Positions 34,304 through 46,313 of a stretch of DNA of 64,000 nucleotides are shown here, piece by piece. The stretch's first letter is position 1. Every line of letters begins with the position of its first letter. The position numbers and the translations under genes are program-made. The stretch comes from Actinernus sp. WN-2022. Taxonomy: Eukaryota; Cnidaria; Anthozoa; Actiniaria; Actinernidae. The stretch spans positions 22,218,026 through 22,282,025 of the forward strand of contig JAOWCC010001751.1 of the NCBI GenBank assembly GCA_030867875.1. Reading direction: 5' to 3'. Below the pieces are notes generated by a model. The model searched no databases. It saw only the letters and a program-made list of their open reading frames with translations, and was not told where the DNA came from.

Positions 34304-36540
34304 TTGCTTTCGAGCGAGAGCGAGAACGCATACTAATCTTAACGCGGGCTACCTGTGGTCCACAGGCGCAATCCAAGGTTTGTACCTTTGCGCATAAATT
34401 AACTCAGCATGTCCATGATGCATTACGATTTACGGTTCGCCTCGTGGTTTGAACAGTGCATAAGGTGAGTAGTGATTTATCTCGGTCATATGCTGAAGAA
34501 ATTCATAAGTGTTGCTCACCAAAGCGTGGTGACTGATCAAATTCGAAACTTAACCACAGATCGTCTCTTCTCGCGTCAATATTCTTGCTGCTGGAGCGGA
34601 AAGACGAGAAACACATTCAGCTATCGTTGTTCTCAGACTCCTCTAATTCCGGCTGGGGCGGCATCGCGAACTGACTGATCGGATCCGATGCATTAAAGCT
34701 CTTTTAATTCAAAAGTAATTGCACTTTCCCAGTAGGAGTTTTCTGGTAAGAGTATAGAAGTTTTTGCACGTCTTTCAATATGACAAACGTTGCTTCAAAA
34801 CTCTGTTGATGTTCTGTAAAAAATCAGACTGACACGTTCACGCCTGACTGATTGCATGCACGTGGAAATTCAGACTCCAAGAAGAGTTGAGATTTTAATA
34901 CGCAAACATCTACAATGATTTCTGCCGGAACCTTTTAATACTAGTAACAAGACAAGGATCTGCCGTAAACGTGAAACTACACTGAAGCAAAAGTTTATTT
35001 AGTATTATGCTTTGCGCTCAGCGAGTGAGTCAAGCTTTAAAGCGGGCCACGTACCACCGGTCTGGGAACTAGTAAGCGAGCAGCCGTTTTGTTTATTTTA
35101 CAGCTCACGATATTTCGATAACTGAATGGTCCGAATTTACTTGAAAACTTTATGCAATGACTTTTACAAAATAGTGAAGAAAGTAAACTTAAACATGGTT
35201 ATGATGCTATATGCCCGTAGTAGACCATTTAAACGAAAACATTGCTACACATTAATGCATGTTAGGCCAAGTAAAAAAAAAAATAGTTTCTCGTCCCCGC
35301 CCGCTTCCTTTTTGGCAGCCGCTTCCTATTTTTTACTATTTGCTATTTTAATATAAACCTTTATACTGCGTTTTGTCCTTGGAAAAATTTACTGCTCACT
35401 TCTATTTATATCGATCGTCTGAACTAAAAATGAAACACTATCTATTCAACACATTTGTAACACAATCTGTCTATCTGTCTGGCTCATGTAATGTGAGAAA
35501 TTGTAATTCTTATTGACTATTGTGCAATAAAATAATTTGAACTCGTACTGTACTTGATTCGAATGCGTGATTCACTTTCTTGTCTCCTTTGTGGTGAATG
35601 CTCGTGGAAGCTTAGAAAATGTCAGTCTTTGTGTGTGTTAGTATTCGAACTTCAAAGGAAGTTTTGAAGCCATGGTTTGCACGATCTGTAGATGATGGAC
35701 AGAAGACTTTGGTGGATCTAACTGAATTTGCCACAGGCGAGTTCGACGATGCTGCTCCGTTAAGTGAAGACTATCAGACGGCAGAGGTGAGCCCACGTGT
35801 CAGTTCGAAGCAACATAGGCCAATTGGAGTTTCAAGAATTTGAACATTGATTATTTCTTTTCAAACAGTTTTCCTTTTATATTTAAAACTTGTAAACTAA
35901 ATCAGTTAATGCTCTTTTGTGTGCAGCAAAAGTTTGTATATTGACTATATTTGTTTCTGGACCTTCTATAGAGATTTTTGTGAGCTATGGATTCTTTAAA
36001 CCTACCAAAAATAAGAAATAGTAAAAATAGTAAATAAATAGTAAGAACCGCCCGCCTCCTTTTTTGAAAAAGGTCGGATCGGACGAGAAACTATTTTTTT
36101 TTTACTTGGCCTTAGTATACATTACACATCAAATCTTATACCGTTACCGTTAAAAACAGTTAAAATATATTAGTTATGTTACTATATAGTTTTATACCCA
36201 GGGAGCCAGAGGCAAATCTTCCAAGTAAGAATTGCATGTGTACATATAGCAGATAAGTCTAGCACAAGGTTAACCAGTTGAATTGATATTCATACGATAA
36301 TTGCCTAAACAATGAGAATAAATATATTCATTATTCATTTGTGTTTACTAGTCCATTTCCTCTAGACGCAATCAGACAAAAGGGAATGATGTAAAAAATA
36401 AATAAGAAGTGGTATATTTTTTCGGTACTTTCCTTGGTTTCACCAAACGAATACATTTCTAAAATCTGAATGAAATTTATATTACTTCAAAATATGATTA
36501 TTTTCGAACGAACGCACTTCCTAACTGATAGTTACTCTAG
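34304..36540. mobile_element. Helitron-like element, family H, copy 1
   Basis: It starts TTGCTTTCGAGCGAGAGCG and ends with a hairpin TAACT-GAT-AGTTA followed by CT and CTAG. It lies between A and T with no target duplication. Inside the 5' end is CCTGTGGTCCACAGG, a second hairpin. After removing the nested 847 bp element the length is about 1.39 kb, close to the 1.36 kb of copy 2 at 40716-43603. There is no Rep or helicase coding, so it is non-autonomous. Confidence 0.6.
35265..36111. mobile_element. Harbinger-like element nested in Helitron-like copy 1
   Basis: The ends start GGCCAAGTAAAAAAAAAAA and finish with the reverse complement TTTTTTTTTACTTGGCC. Inverted similarity continues through TAGTTTCTCGTCC. 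It is flanked by TTA at 35262-35264 and 36112-36114. Copy 2 at about 43183 has the empty site with a single TTA. A 74-codon frame at 35619-35843 has no recognised domain. Confidence 0.8.
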
Positions 36541-36559
36541 TTATATATATATTGTCTAA

Positions 36560-37872
36560 TTGCGTTTGGCGAAAGAGAACGCATACTAATCTTGCAGTAC
36601 GTGGACTCCCTGTGCTACCTGTGCTTTCACAGGCGAAATAAATCGAGATTTTTGTTTGTCTTGTTCACCTTTTCGCATTAATTATGTCGGCCGTGGAACT
36701 GGTACCTCTGGAGCATTCGACAAAGTCTGATGTCCAAACTATATCAAGTCAAACTCCAAAAGGCATGGTCTGTTCTGCACCTTGAAGACGAAGTTGAAAA
36801 TCAACTCGGCCATAATTTGTGCTGAACCTGAGTGAATCTTGCGATATAAATTTCTGTTGCCTTGCTCGCTGTATTGGATTCTGCTTTTCGTTGTACATAC
36901 AGGTACCAAAACTACAAACAGTAAGATGCTATAAATCATACCTGGCCGAAGAGAAACTAGATCTGAGTTTTCTAGACACCCTTTGGAATTGCCTTGTGTG
37001 AGTTGTGACACTACATCAGTGACACATGCATGCATGCATCTTGGTTATACAAATTAACACTACATTCAGGAAAAGAGTTAATCTATAACAACACTTTGAT
37101 ATGCCAAGGAACCTGAATATCAACACAGTACATGTACAAGGTGAGGGAAATTCAAAATACTGAGTTCATTGCTGTGTTCCCAAATCAATTAATCTACACT
37201 GAATTTCTAACGGGACCTGAAACAACCACAAGGCTGATAAAAGCCAGGACCCGGAACTAACCCGGCTACCAAAATCGATCATAAATATTCTGCAACTAAC
37301 AATCTTATGGCACTCAGTATTCTGGAGCCAACCTTGTTCTCACTTGAAAAAATAATTTGAATGCTCTGAAAGAACTGGGCACATGCATAAATTGTATAGT
37401 TTATGTTCTACACTGGAGTGTACTCAGTATTGCATGTGAATGCTGGGAAGTGGAATGCAGTTTATAAACATCTGAATAGCCGTATAAGGGCTGATTGTGT
37501 TCTACACTAATTCCAATTGTTGCTTTACACTGTATACCACACAGCAAAATGTGCTACAAATGAATTATAACGATACAAAACACACATGTACATATAGCCA
37601 CATAAGCATCGTATCCAATGATAATTACACAAATATAATTACAGTTTTATACCCAGCTGCATCTCCTTGTATATTAACTTATAAGTCAAGGCATTCAAAA
37701 TTTGCACATTAGTTAAAAATAAATATTTTGATCAGGATTATATACACCGCCCACAGTCTACATGCATTATTGCAGCAATCGTTCAGTCTTTTGGGTTACA
37801 ACAGGAAGCCCAGCCCTTTCTCTTACAAAATAATGTATCGAACGCACTTTGATAATCTATGATTACTTCTAG
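36560..37872. mobile_element. Helitron-like element, second subfamily
   Basis: It starts TTGCGTTTGGCGAAAGAG, shares GAGAACGCATACTAATCTT with family H, and has the 5' hairpin CCTGTGCTTTCACAGG. It ends with the hairpin TAATC-TAT-GATTA, then CTT and CTAG, with T following. The last about 780 bp match 54778-55547. It lies beside copy 1 in the same palindrome centre. Confidence 0.6.
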
Positions 37873-38109
37873 TATATATATATAGTACAGAGTATAACAA
37901 GAAAAAGAGCGAGCTAGAAAACGTACTAAAACAGGTCCCAGAGCGCTAGCCGGATTGAAATATGATAGTTAAGGACACTTGATAACACAAGACAAGTTCT
38001 TCAAAGTTCAATATTTTATTGTTTTAATTTTTTTCTAGTACACGATATCTGATACGGGAAAACTGTATTAGTCACACAGTGCAGATATAGAACTTGGGCT
38101 GCCTGTGGT

Positions 38110-38974
38110 AAAACCAAAGGCGGCCTACGACCCTGCTAACATATTCTTGCATGCCTGCCGTCTAAAGAAATGACTCACTCAGTAGCCACAAGAGATACTT
38201 TAAACTGTTTTCTTGTTCACAAAAAGTGCTCAAAGGAAAAGGGGAACAACTACTTCAACTTCAAACTGGTACACGAAACTGGAAGTGTGACTAAAGAAAA
38301 CGAGGAAACACTAATTTCGACAAGCAACAAAACTAATTCGGTTTATTAAGTATATTTGGGCTCAATTGCACATCAGTTGGTACTCACCGAATTCTGGCTT
38401 CAAGCCAGCAAGCTGAAGAAAACTGTCGTTGTCAAAGACGAGCGCTCACTCCAGAAATTGGCCACGCACAGAACTATTCCATTCAATCGCTCAATGACTA
38501 CAATAAAACGGACGAAGAATTAAGAAGCCCAAATTCAACTTGCCATGGCGATTTTCCGATTTCCACTAGAGACCTTGCCTAACTTGTTAAATTCAAAACT
38601 TGGGCTATCTTTTCCAACCGTAAATCGGTAATGGCAGGGTATTAGTCAAAGCCCACCAAACCTTGCTTCACAATTGTCGAGTTTACTACAATTTTGGTCC
38701 GAGTCAACTGGCCATGCTGTTCAGCCTCAACCACAAGCATTGACCGAATTCTTTGTACTTGTTGTACTTGCAAGTCTTTCAAATTTGGCACAATATTGAT
38801 TATATTGTAGCTTATTGTCTCAACATTTGCACGATGAAACATCTTCCTTTGAGCACAGTGTGGACTTTATTATGGGATGTTGTTTATGTGTGGTCCAATG
38901 AAACACTCGCATACTTTTCACCTCATGAATATTAAATATACAACATTAGTTCGAATTTTTGTGTCTGTATTATT
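38110..38974. other. No gene seen
   Basis: Apparently unique DNA without a recognisable gene or repeat boundary. Confidence 0.35.
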
Positions 38975-39332
38975 AACAAGAGGCCCTGAGTGGCCTTAAC
39001 TCGGGCCACCTTTAATTAATACATGGAGTTCCAGCATATTTTTGTGTCATACATGGTTTGTGCTAGGATAATTGATTCACTACTCATGCTTGTGATAATT
39101 TACATTACAATCACATGGTTGTACTAGATAGCAAACAAATCTTAATTCATATATTTAAAGGTACTTGTAGGAGATCAGTAGTGTTATTAACAAAACCTGT
39201 TTGTAAATGCTATTTTCCACCTTCTTCCAATTCTTTAAAACCACCAAAGGTGGTCACAGTCCCTTACAGGAGCTTCTAATTACAAAGTTTTACTGATAAA
39301 TAAATTGGGGTTTCATCAGAGTTGTCGCTGAA

Positions 39333-39591
39333 GGGACTGGTCAGAAATTAGCAGGGGGAGACGGTTGAGATGGAGGGTCATATTTTTTTGAATCCCCAAA
39401 AATGGAAGGTCATAAATCATGGGGAACTGAAAAAGGGGTTGTTTTTGGGGAGAAAGGGTCAAAAGATTTCATACTCATTGTCCAGGGAGGGTTACCGTAT
39501 ATATTGTTTAGACTTTTTGATTTCATTCTCAACCCCCCCCCCCCCCCCCCCCCCCCCCTTGCATTTCCCCTGCAAATTTTTGACTAGTCCC
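39333..39591. mobile_element. Small GGGACTRGTCA TIR element with poly-C tract
   Basis: The left end GGGACTGGTCAGAAATTAGC and right end GCAAATTTTTGACTAGTCCC are imperfect inverted repeats, and a poly-C run of about 24 lies near the right end. Flanks GAA and TAA may be a decayed 3 bp duplication of the Harbinger type. Copy 2 of the host element lacks the surrounding segment. The proline-run frames here are homopolymer artefacts. Confidence 0.6.
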
Positions 39592-40715
39592 TAATGTTTA
39601 ATAAAATATTGTGTGCATTGATTTCATGCATGTACACCACTTGGGAAATAACATTAGAGTAACACTAACTAGTATACACAGAGAAGTGTGTGGCCCTCTC
39701 TTTGCCTTTCCTCCAAGTAGCATGGAACCTCTCAAGACCTGTATGCTGATTGCACCCATAATACTATACTTCTATGGTTTTTGTACTGCACTTTCTAATG
39801 GGTTAGGGTGTTTTCTATTGTTGCGTTGGCCAATACTATCGCTTGTTTCGAGAAGTTCCACCTGGCCCCTTTCCTGCCGCCAAGAGGAAACGATTACATG
39901 CGCCACGGTATCTCGATTTCCATTGGCCGAGAAAAACGAGACGGTAAACATTACATATTCAATGTAGATTTCAGATTATCCATTTCCTATTGTTAACGGC
40001 AAGGGAAGGCGAAGTGGAGAAAATCAAATGCATTTCCTTCTTCGAGGGTATAAATCAAAGCTTTCTTTAGGATAAATTAAGGTAGATTTATTGAACGGTT
40101 TATATTTCAAGGTCTTCTGTGCAGCAGCAAAATGAGAAAACAAAGCCGGAGTTTGAAGCCCGTTCGTATCAATCGTCGGCAAACAAAAAACTGCGTGACG
40201 ACATAATATAATACTGTGGGCAGAGCCATAATTTATACTCTCCAGTTCTTGTTTTATGACAGTTCGGTTTCTAGTTACGGCTTTCCACGACAAATCCTGC
40301 TAATCTTTTGACAGATCCAATTTTAATACGGTATTCTCGGATCCAGTTCTGTTTATGGGTATAATTCGTGGTCAATTCTATCTTCTGAGTTCTGTTATTC
40401 TTTTGACGATTTTAACTTTTTTGGGGGGTCTCTATAAAGTCACATACAGTTCAACTTATGGACGATTTCATTTCCAGTTCGAATTACTGTCACCATTACA
40501 CTTAATATAATTCTAAAAGTAGGGAACAAGTAAGATTTGTGTGCGTATATAATTATAAACACAAATATTTCAACCTCACCAGTTCTGATTTCCGTTCGCG
40601 TTCAAAGACAAGGGTCAATCACTATTCACTTCCAGGTTTTGTGACTCTTGAGTTGAAGTCTTTGTAAAGCTCGGCATTGGTTGACTGGTTTAGTCAAGAC
40701 TTCCCAGTTGTATAA

Positions 40716-43603
40716 TTGCGTTCGAGCGAGAGCGAGAACGCATACTAATCTTAACGCGGGCTACCTGTGGTCCATAGGCGCAATCCAAACACGAAAAACG
40801 TGCCTTTGCGCATAAATTAACTCAGCATGTCCATGATGCATTACGATATACGGTTCGCCTCGTGGTTTGAACAGTGCAAAAGGTGAGTGTGATTTATCTC
40901 GGTAATATGCTGAAGAAATTCATAAGTGTTGTTCATCAAAGCGTACCCTGGGTACCAGAGATTCTACTGTCTGATCAAATTCTAAACTTAAAGGGGCCGT
41001 CTCACCCACAGTGCTTAGCGTGCTTTTGTTATTGTTTATATCCGGGACTTTGACCCTTATTCACAGCGGGAAGCTCACGAACTAAGCATATTCTTTATGT
41101 TGGTGACATGATAATTTTGATTTGAACATGGATTGATGAAACTAACAGTACCTTACCAGTTGAATGTGAAGCCAACAAAGTGTTATACAGCAGTACTTGG
41201 CTGTACTATAACATTTACCGCTCACCCGTCGCTGCTATAAACAGAACACTCTCTCCGGGTAATACTAATATTTATGAAAGCGAGAGGTTTCTCTGGGATT
41301 TCTCTCCTCGGTTTTATTTTTACTTGCAGACAGAGAGAGAGAGAGAGAAAGAGATCTCCTAGCAGGCAATCTCGTTGCTGGCAGTAGCAGAGAACCAGTT
41401 CAAGAGAGAACAGTGAACGAATTACAGCTCGATCGTTTCAATGGGAAATTATTATCACGGCGGCTCTGTTGTCAAATTTTGTGCGAGTCATAAACTTTGA
41501 TTGATCATCTCGGCGAAATCACGGCGTGAAAGCCCTTCGAAACCAGAGAGAGACCTGTTTCCACAAGTTAAATGCCGAAGCTCTCAAAATGATTTTAGGA
41601 AATTGCTCAATTCTTTTCGGATCGACCAAGCGGAGTTTCGTTGCCTATAATATTTTGTTCACTATAATATTTACCGCTCACCCGTCGCTTCCAAACCCTG
41701 TCATCAGTACTATAAACAGAGAATAATAATTATGAAAAGAGAGGTTTCTCCCCTCGGTTTTATTTTACCCTGCAGAGAGATAGGGAGAGAGAGAGCATCT
41801 GCTAGCAGTAAATCTCATGAATCAGTTCAAGAGAGAACAGTGAACGAATAACAGCTCGCTTGAATAGGAAATTGTATCATGCAGCTTGACTGTAAAATTT
41901 CGTGCGAGTATAAACTTCAAATGATCAACCCGGTGAATCCGAAAATATCGGCAAAATCACTGTCTAATTGCCCGAATTCCGCCCTTTGAAACCAGTGAGA
42001 GACCTGTTTCCACAAGTTAAACGACAAAGCCCTGAAAATAATTTTAGGAAACTGTTCTTCAAGTGGAGTTTTGTTACAAATTGTGGTCACGTAAGCCAGC
42101 CACGGTGTTCAAAAACCCAAGTCGGCTCAAAGATAGTAGATACTCGAACTAAGCGCTAATATATCTTTACATATAAATATTAATGGTCAGAATAGCTTCT
42201 CCATGTTGTAGGTGGAAACGGATAATTGTTTCCTTTCGTTGAGTACGAACGAGACTGGCACCATCAGAGAACTACGGCCATCTGAAATAAAACTAAAATT
42301 TGCATGACCAAATAATTTAAAACACTTAAATAAGAGGCTCAATAGGAAGAGCAATAAAAAAGGTTCAACCTAGTATGATTTTTTTGACGATAGCTGGAAG
42401 GATGGCAGAGATGTAGAGAAGATTAAAATCACTGCCATAAAAATCTGGATTTCGATGGCATCGAAAATGGCCGCAATGCTTTGTGAGCGCGCTAAGCACT
42501 GTGGGTGAGACGGCCCCTTTAACCACAGATCGTCTCTTCTCGCGTCAATATTCTTGCTGCTGGAGCGGAAAGCGGCTGGGAGGCATCGCGAACTGACTGA
42601 TCGGATCCAATGCATTAAAGCTCTTTTAATTCAAAATGAATTGCACTTTCCCAGTAGAAGTTTTCTGGTAAGAGTATAGAAGTTTTTTCACGTTTTTCAA
42701 ATATGACAAACGTTCCTTCAAAACTCTGTTGATGTTCTGTAAAAAAATCAGACTGACCCGTTCACGCCTGACTGACTGCATGCACGTGGAAATTCAGACT
42801 ACAAGAAGAGTTGAGATTTTAATACGCAAACATCTACAATGATTTCTGCCGAAACCTTTTAATACTAGTAACAAGACAAGGTCTGCCGTAAACGTGAAAC
42901 TACACTGAAGCAAAAGTTTATTTAGTATTATGCTTTGCGCTCAGCGAGTGAGTCAAGCTTTAAAGCGGGCCACGTACCACCGGTCTGGGAACTAAGCGAG
43001 CAGCCGTTTTGTTTATTTTACGGCTCACGATATTTCGATAACTGCATGGTCCGAATTTACTTGAAAACTTTATGCAGTGACTTTTACAAAATAGTGAAGA
43101 AAGTAAACTTAAACATGGTTATGATGCTATATGCCCGTAGTTAAGACCATTTAAATGAAAACATTGCTATACATTAATGCATGTTACAATATTACACATC
43201 AAATCTTATACCGTTACCGTTAAAAACAGTTAAAATATATTAGTTATGTTACTATATAGTTTTATACCCAGGGAGCCAGAGGCAAATCTTCCAAGTAAGA
43301 ATTGCATGTGTACATGTAGCAGATAAGTCTAGCACAAGGGTAACCAGTTGAATTGATATTCATACGATAATTGTAAACAATGAGAATAAATATATTCATT
43401 TGTGTTTACTAGTCCATTTCCTCTTGACGCAATCAGACAAAAGGGTATGATGTAAAAAAGTAAATAAGAAGAGGTATATTTTTCGGTACTTTCCTTGGTT
43501 TCACCAAACAAATACATTTCTAAAATCTGAATGAAATTTATATATTAGTTCAAAATATGATTATTTTCGAACGAACGCACTTCCTAACTGATAGTTACTC
43601 TAG
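40716..43603. mobile_element. Helitron-like element, family H, copy 2
   Basis: It starts TTGCGTTCGAGCGAGAGCG and ends TAACTGATAGTTACTCTAG. The host element copy 2 supplies the empty site TATAATCTCAAGAG, showing insertion exactly between A and T without duplication. It is homologous throughout to 34304-36540. It carries a 1527 bp TTAA-flanked insertion and lacks the TTA-flanked insertion of copy 1. Confidence 0.65.
40992..42518. mobile_element. TTAA-flanked TIR element nested in Helitron-like copy 2
   Basis: The ends are perfect inverted repeats of 29 bp beginning AGGGGCCGTCTCACCCACAG. They are flanked by TTAA at 40988-40991 and 42519-42522, and copy 1 has one TTAA at the matching site near 34552. 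The interior contains two diverged copies of an about 400 bp block (about 41205-41610 and 41660-42060) sharing ATTTACCGCTCACCCGTCGC and CAAGAGAGAACAGTGAACGA. No transposase is seen. Confidence 0.8.
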
Positions 43604-44199
43604 TCTCAAGAGTATTTCAGGAGAGTAATTGGCGGGGTAAACACACAGCCAACATTGCAAACAATTAAAATCCCTCATTGACCTCCTCACAGTGTGTGAT
43701 CGTATTATGAAGAGCATTTCAACAATATCAACACCGCAACACTGCAATCCTATGGCATTTAGATGCAGCAGTTCAGGCATTTTCTTTCCGTGTCCGTGGA
43801 TTATTGGACCAAAACCATCGAAACCAAACCATCACTCCTCCTCCGGCCGGCCAGACTGCATGTAGCTGACTGTACCGTGTACGATTGGATCGCCACATCC
43901 CTTTCGTAAATGTAAGAATCTTCCATTGAAAGCCCCTAAAAGTCCTGTCAGCCCTAGAATAACTGAACATCTTGGTATTTCATTCGAAGAAACCTTTGGT
44001 TTCAGCAAAATAATGGTTAAGAATGGCCACGAATCTTCGCTCCGTTGCTGACTTGGCACACTATAAGTATAAACCCAAGACAGACCACAACCAAGATCGG
44101 GCGGGTGTCGAATCTGATTGGTTGATCCTGTCACGTGTTGGGATCGAACAATGGGCTCCTGTGTAATCTGATTGGTTGCTGGCGCATTTCAGCGACACA

Positions 44200-44226
44200 A
44201 ATAATAATAATAATAATAATAATAAC
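44200..44226. repeat. AAT microsatellite between two AC copies
   Basis: About nine ATA/AAT repeats joining the end of element AC copy 1 to the start of copy 2. Confidence 0.85.
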
Positions 44227-45955
44227 AAGAGGCCCTGAGTGGCCTTAACTCGGGCCACCTAGAAATAGGTTAATTAATACATGGAGTTCTAGCATATTTT
44301 TGTGTCATACACTGTACATGGTTTGTGCTAGGGGAGCAGGATAATTGTTTCACTACTCCGAGTAGCATGGAACCTCTCGAGACCTGTATTCTGATTACAC
44401 CCATAATACTATACTTCTATGGTTTTTGTACTGCACTTTCTAATGGTTAGGGTGTTTTCTATTGCTGCGTAGGCCAATACTATCGCTTGTTTCGAATAGT
44501 TCCACCCAACCCCTTTCCTGCCGCCGAGAGAAACATCTGCCTACGAAACGATTACATGCGCCACGGTATCTCGATTTCCATTGGCCGAGAAAAACGAGAC
44601 GGTAAACATTGCAGCTTCATTGTAGATTTCAGATTGTCCATTGACTATTGTTAACGGCAAGGGAAGGCGAAGTAGAGAAAATATAATACATTCCCATCTT
44701 TGAGGGTATAAATCAAAGCTTTCTTTAGGATAAATTAAGGTAGATTTATTGAACGGTAATTTCAAGGTCTTCTGTGCAGTTCGGCAAAACAAGAAGTCAA
44801 AGCCAGAGTTTGAAGCCCGTTCATATCAATCGTCTGCAAACAAAAAACTGCGTGGCGACATCAATATAAACAGCTGCGAAGGATATATACTGTGGGCAGA
44901 GCCCTAATTTATACTCTCCAGTTCTAGTTTCATGACAGTTCGGTTTATAGTTTCGGCTTAATTTCCACGACAAATCCTGCTATTCTTTTCACCGATCCAA
45001 TTCGATTTTAATACGGTAGTCTTATCCAGTTCTGTTTATGGGTATAATTCGTGGTCAGTTCTATCGTCTACCGTTCTGTTATTCTTTTGACGATTGTAAC
45101 TTTTTCTTCTTGGTCTCATTATAAAGTTACATACAGTTCAATTTACGGACGATTTCATTTCCGATTCGAATTACAATCAAGGGACAAGTAAGATTTGTGT
45201 GCGTATATAAACACAAATATTTCAACCTCGCCAGTTCTGATTTCCGTTCGCGTTCAAAGACAAGGGTCAATCACTGCTCACTTCCAGGTTTTGTGACTCT
45301 TGAGTTGAAGTCTTAGTAAAGCTTGCAATTGGCATTGGTTGACTGGTTTAGTCAAGACTTCCCAGTTGTATAATCTCAAGAGTATTTCAGGAGGGTACTT
45401 GGCGCGCGGTAAACAGCCAACATATTTGCAAACAATCAAAATCCCTCATTTGAACTCCTCACAGTGTGTGATGGTAATGAAGAGCATTTCAACAATATCA
45501 ACACCGCAATCCTATGGCATTTAGATGCAGCAGTTCAGGCATTTTCTTTCCGTTTCCGTGGATTATTGGACCAAACCATCGAAACCAAACCATCACTCCT
45601 CCTCCGGTCGGCCAGACTAGCTGACTGTACGATTGGATCGCTACATCCCTTTCGTAAATGTAATAATTTTCCATCGAAAGCCCCTAAAAGTCATGTCAGC
45701 CCTAGAACAACTGAACATCTTGGTATTTCATTCGAACAAACCTTTGGTTTCAGCAAAATAATGTTTAAGAATGGGCCCGAAGTCTTCGCTGCGTTGCTGG
45801 CTTGGCACACTATAAGTATAAACCACGCTGAGACAGACCACAAACCAAGATCCGGCGGGTGTCGAATCTGATTGGTTGATCCTGTCACGTGTTGGGAATC
45901 GAACAATGGGCTCCTGTGTAATCTGATTGGTTACTGGTGCCAAACAGCGACACAA
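44223..45955. mobile_element. Element AC copy 2 (reference without the Helitron-like insertion)
   Basis: It starts AACAAGAGGCCCTGAGTGGCC and continues with the same order of sequence as copy 1 but without the large insertions. It reads directly from GACTTCCCAGTTGTATAAT into CTCAAGAGTATTTCAGGAG. Open frames (45464-45871 plus and others) have no recognised domain. Confidence 0.7.
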
Positions 45956-45989
45956 AAAATCAAAAATAATAAACGGCTTGCATTTTCTG

Positions 45990-46027
45990 ACTCGTGCCGG
46001 CCAAAGGCCCGGCCCGAGTAAAAAGAA
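45990..46027. repeat. Terminal-type hairpin ACTCG...CGAGT
   Basis: ACTCGTGCCGGCCAAAGGCC pairs with CGGCCCGAGT to form a GC-rich stem with an AAA loop, followed by AAAAAG. The same design occurs at 47249-47284. It probably marks a transposon end, possibly that of element AC copy 2. Confidence 0.5.
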
Positions 46028-46313
46028 ATTGTATAGTATTCTCGTACTGCGGGCTCATGCAATTTTGACACTCTTTGAAAACTCACTCATTCGAATTTAT
46101 CCCGAATTGCACTCGAAACCATATGGTTTCCTATACAAAGTCCTGGATCCCAGCAGGAGCACATAGGGACATTATCCATAACGGACAAATATTTTCCCGC
46201 CATTTATTTAGCGCGCGTGCGAAATGTTTTATATTGATTATTGTTGACAATTTCTCTTTCAACTCATTCCGTATATCTTTTCTGTCTGTGACTCTTATGC
46301 TTAATCTTATATG

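Larger units (their letters stand above)
34078..38109. mobile_element. Palindromic foldback element hosting two Helitron-like insertions
   Basis: The arms 34078-34303 and 37873-38109 are inverted repeats from ACCACAGGCAGCCCAAGTTC inward to an AT-rich centre (CTGTACTATAT). Removing the two insertions (34304-36540 and 36560-37872) leaves a nearly perfect palindrome of about 480 bp with a very short loop. The arms encode nothing. The insertions both sit in the AT-rich centre. Confidence 0.75.
38975..44200. mobile_element. Element AC copy 1, disrupted by a Helitron-like and a TIR insertion
   Basis: It starts AACAAGAGGCCCTGAGTGGCC and shares long stretches with copy 2 (44223-45955): 39715-40715 with 44360-45373 and 43604-44200 with 45374-45950. 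The two halves are contiguous in copy 2 but separated here by the Helitron-like copy at 40716-43603. An extra block in the left half contains a TIR element at 39333-39591. No coding region is recognised. Confidence 0.7.

Noticed and set aside
35619..35843. A host gene of 74 codons
   Set aside because: It lies wholly inside a TTA-flanked element absent from the paralogous copy and has no recognised domain.
34270..38116. Long terminal repeats of an LTR retrotransposon
   Set aside because: The terminal repeats are inverted, not direct, and there is no gag or pol between them.
45464..45871. A 135-codon plus-strand gene
   Set aside because: It lies in the duplicated element AC; the homologous region at 43700-44100 does not keep the frame, so coding is not conserved.
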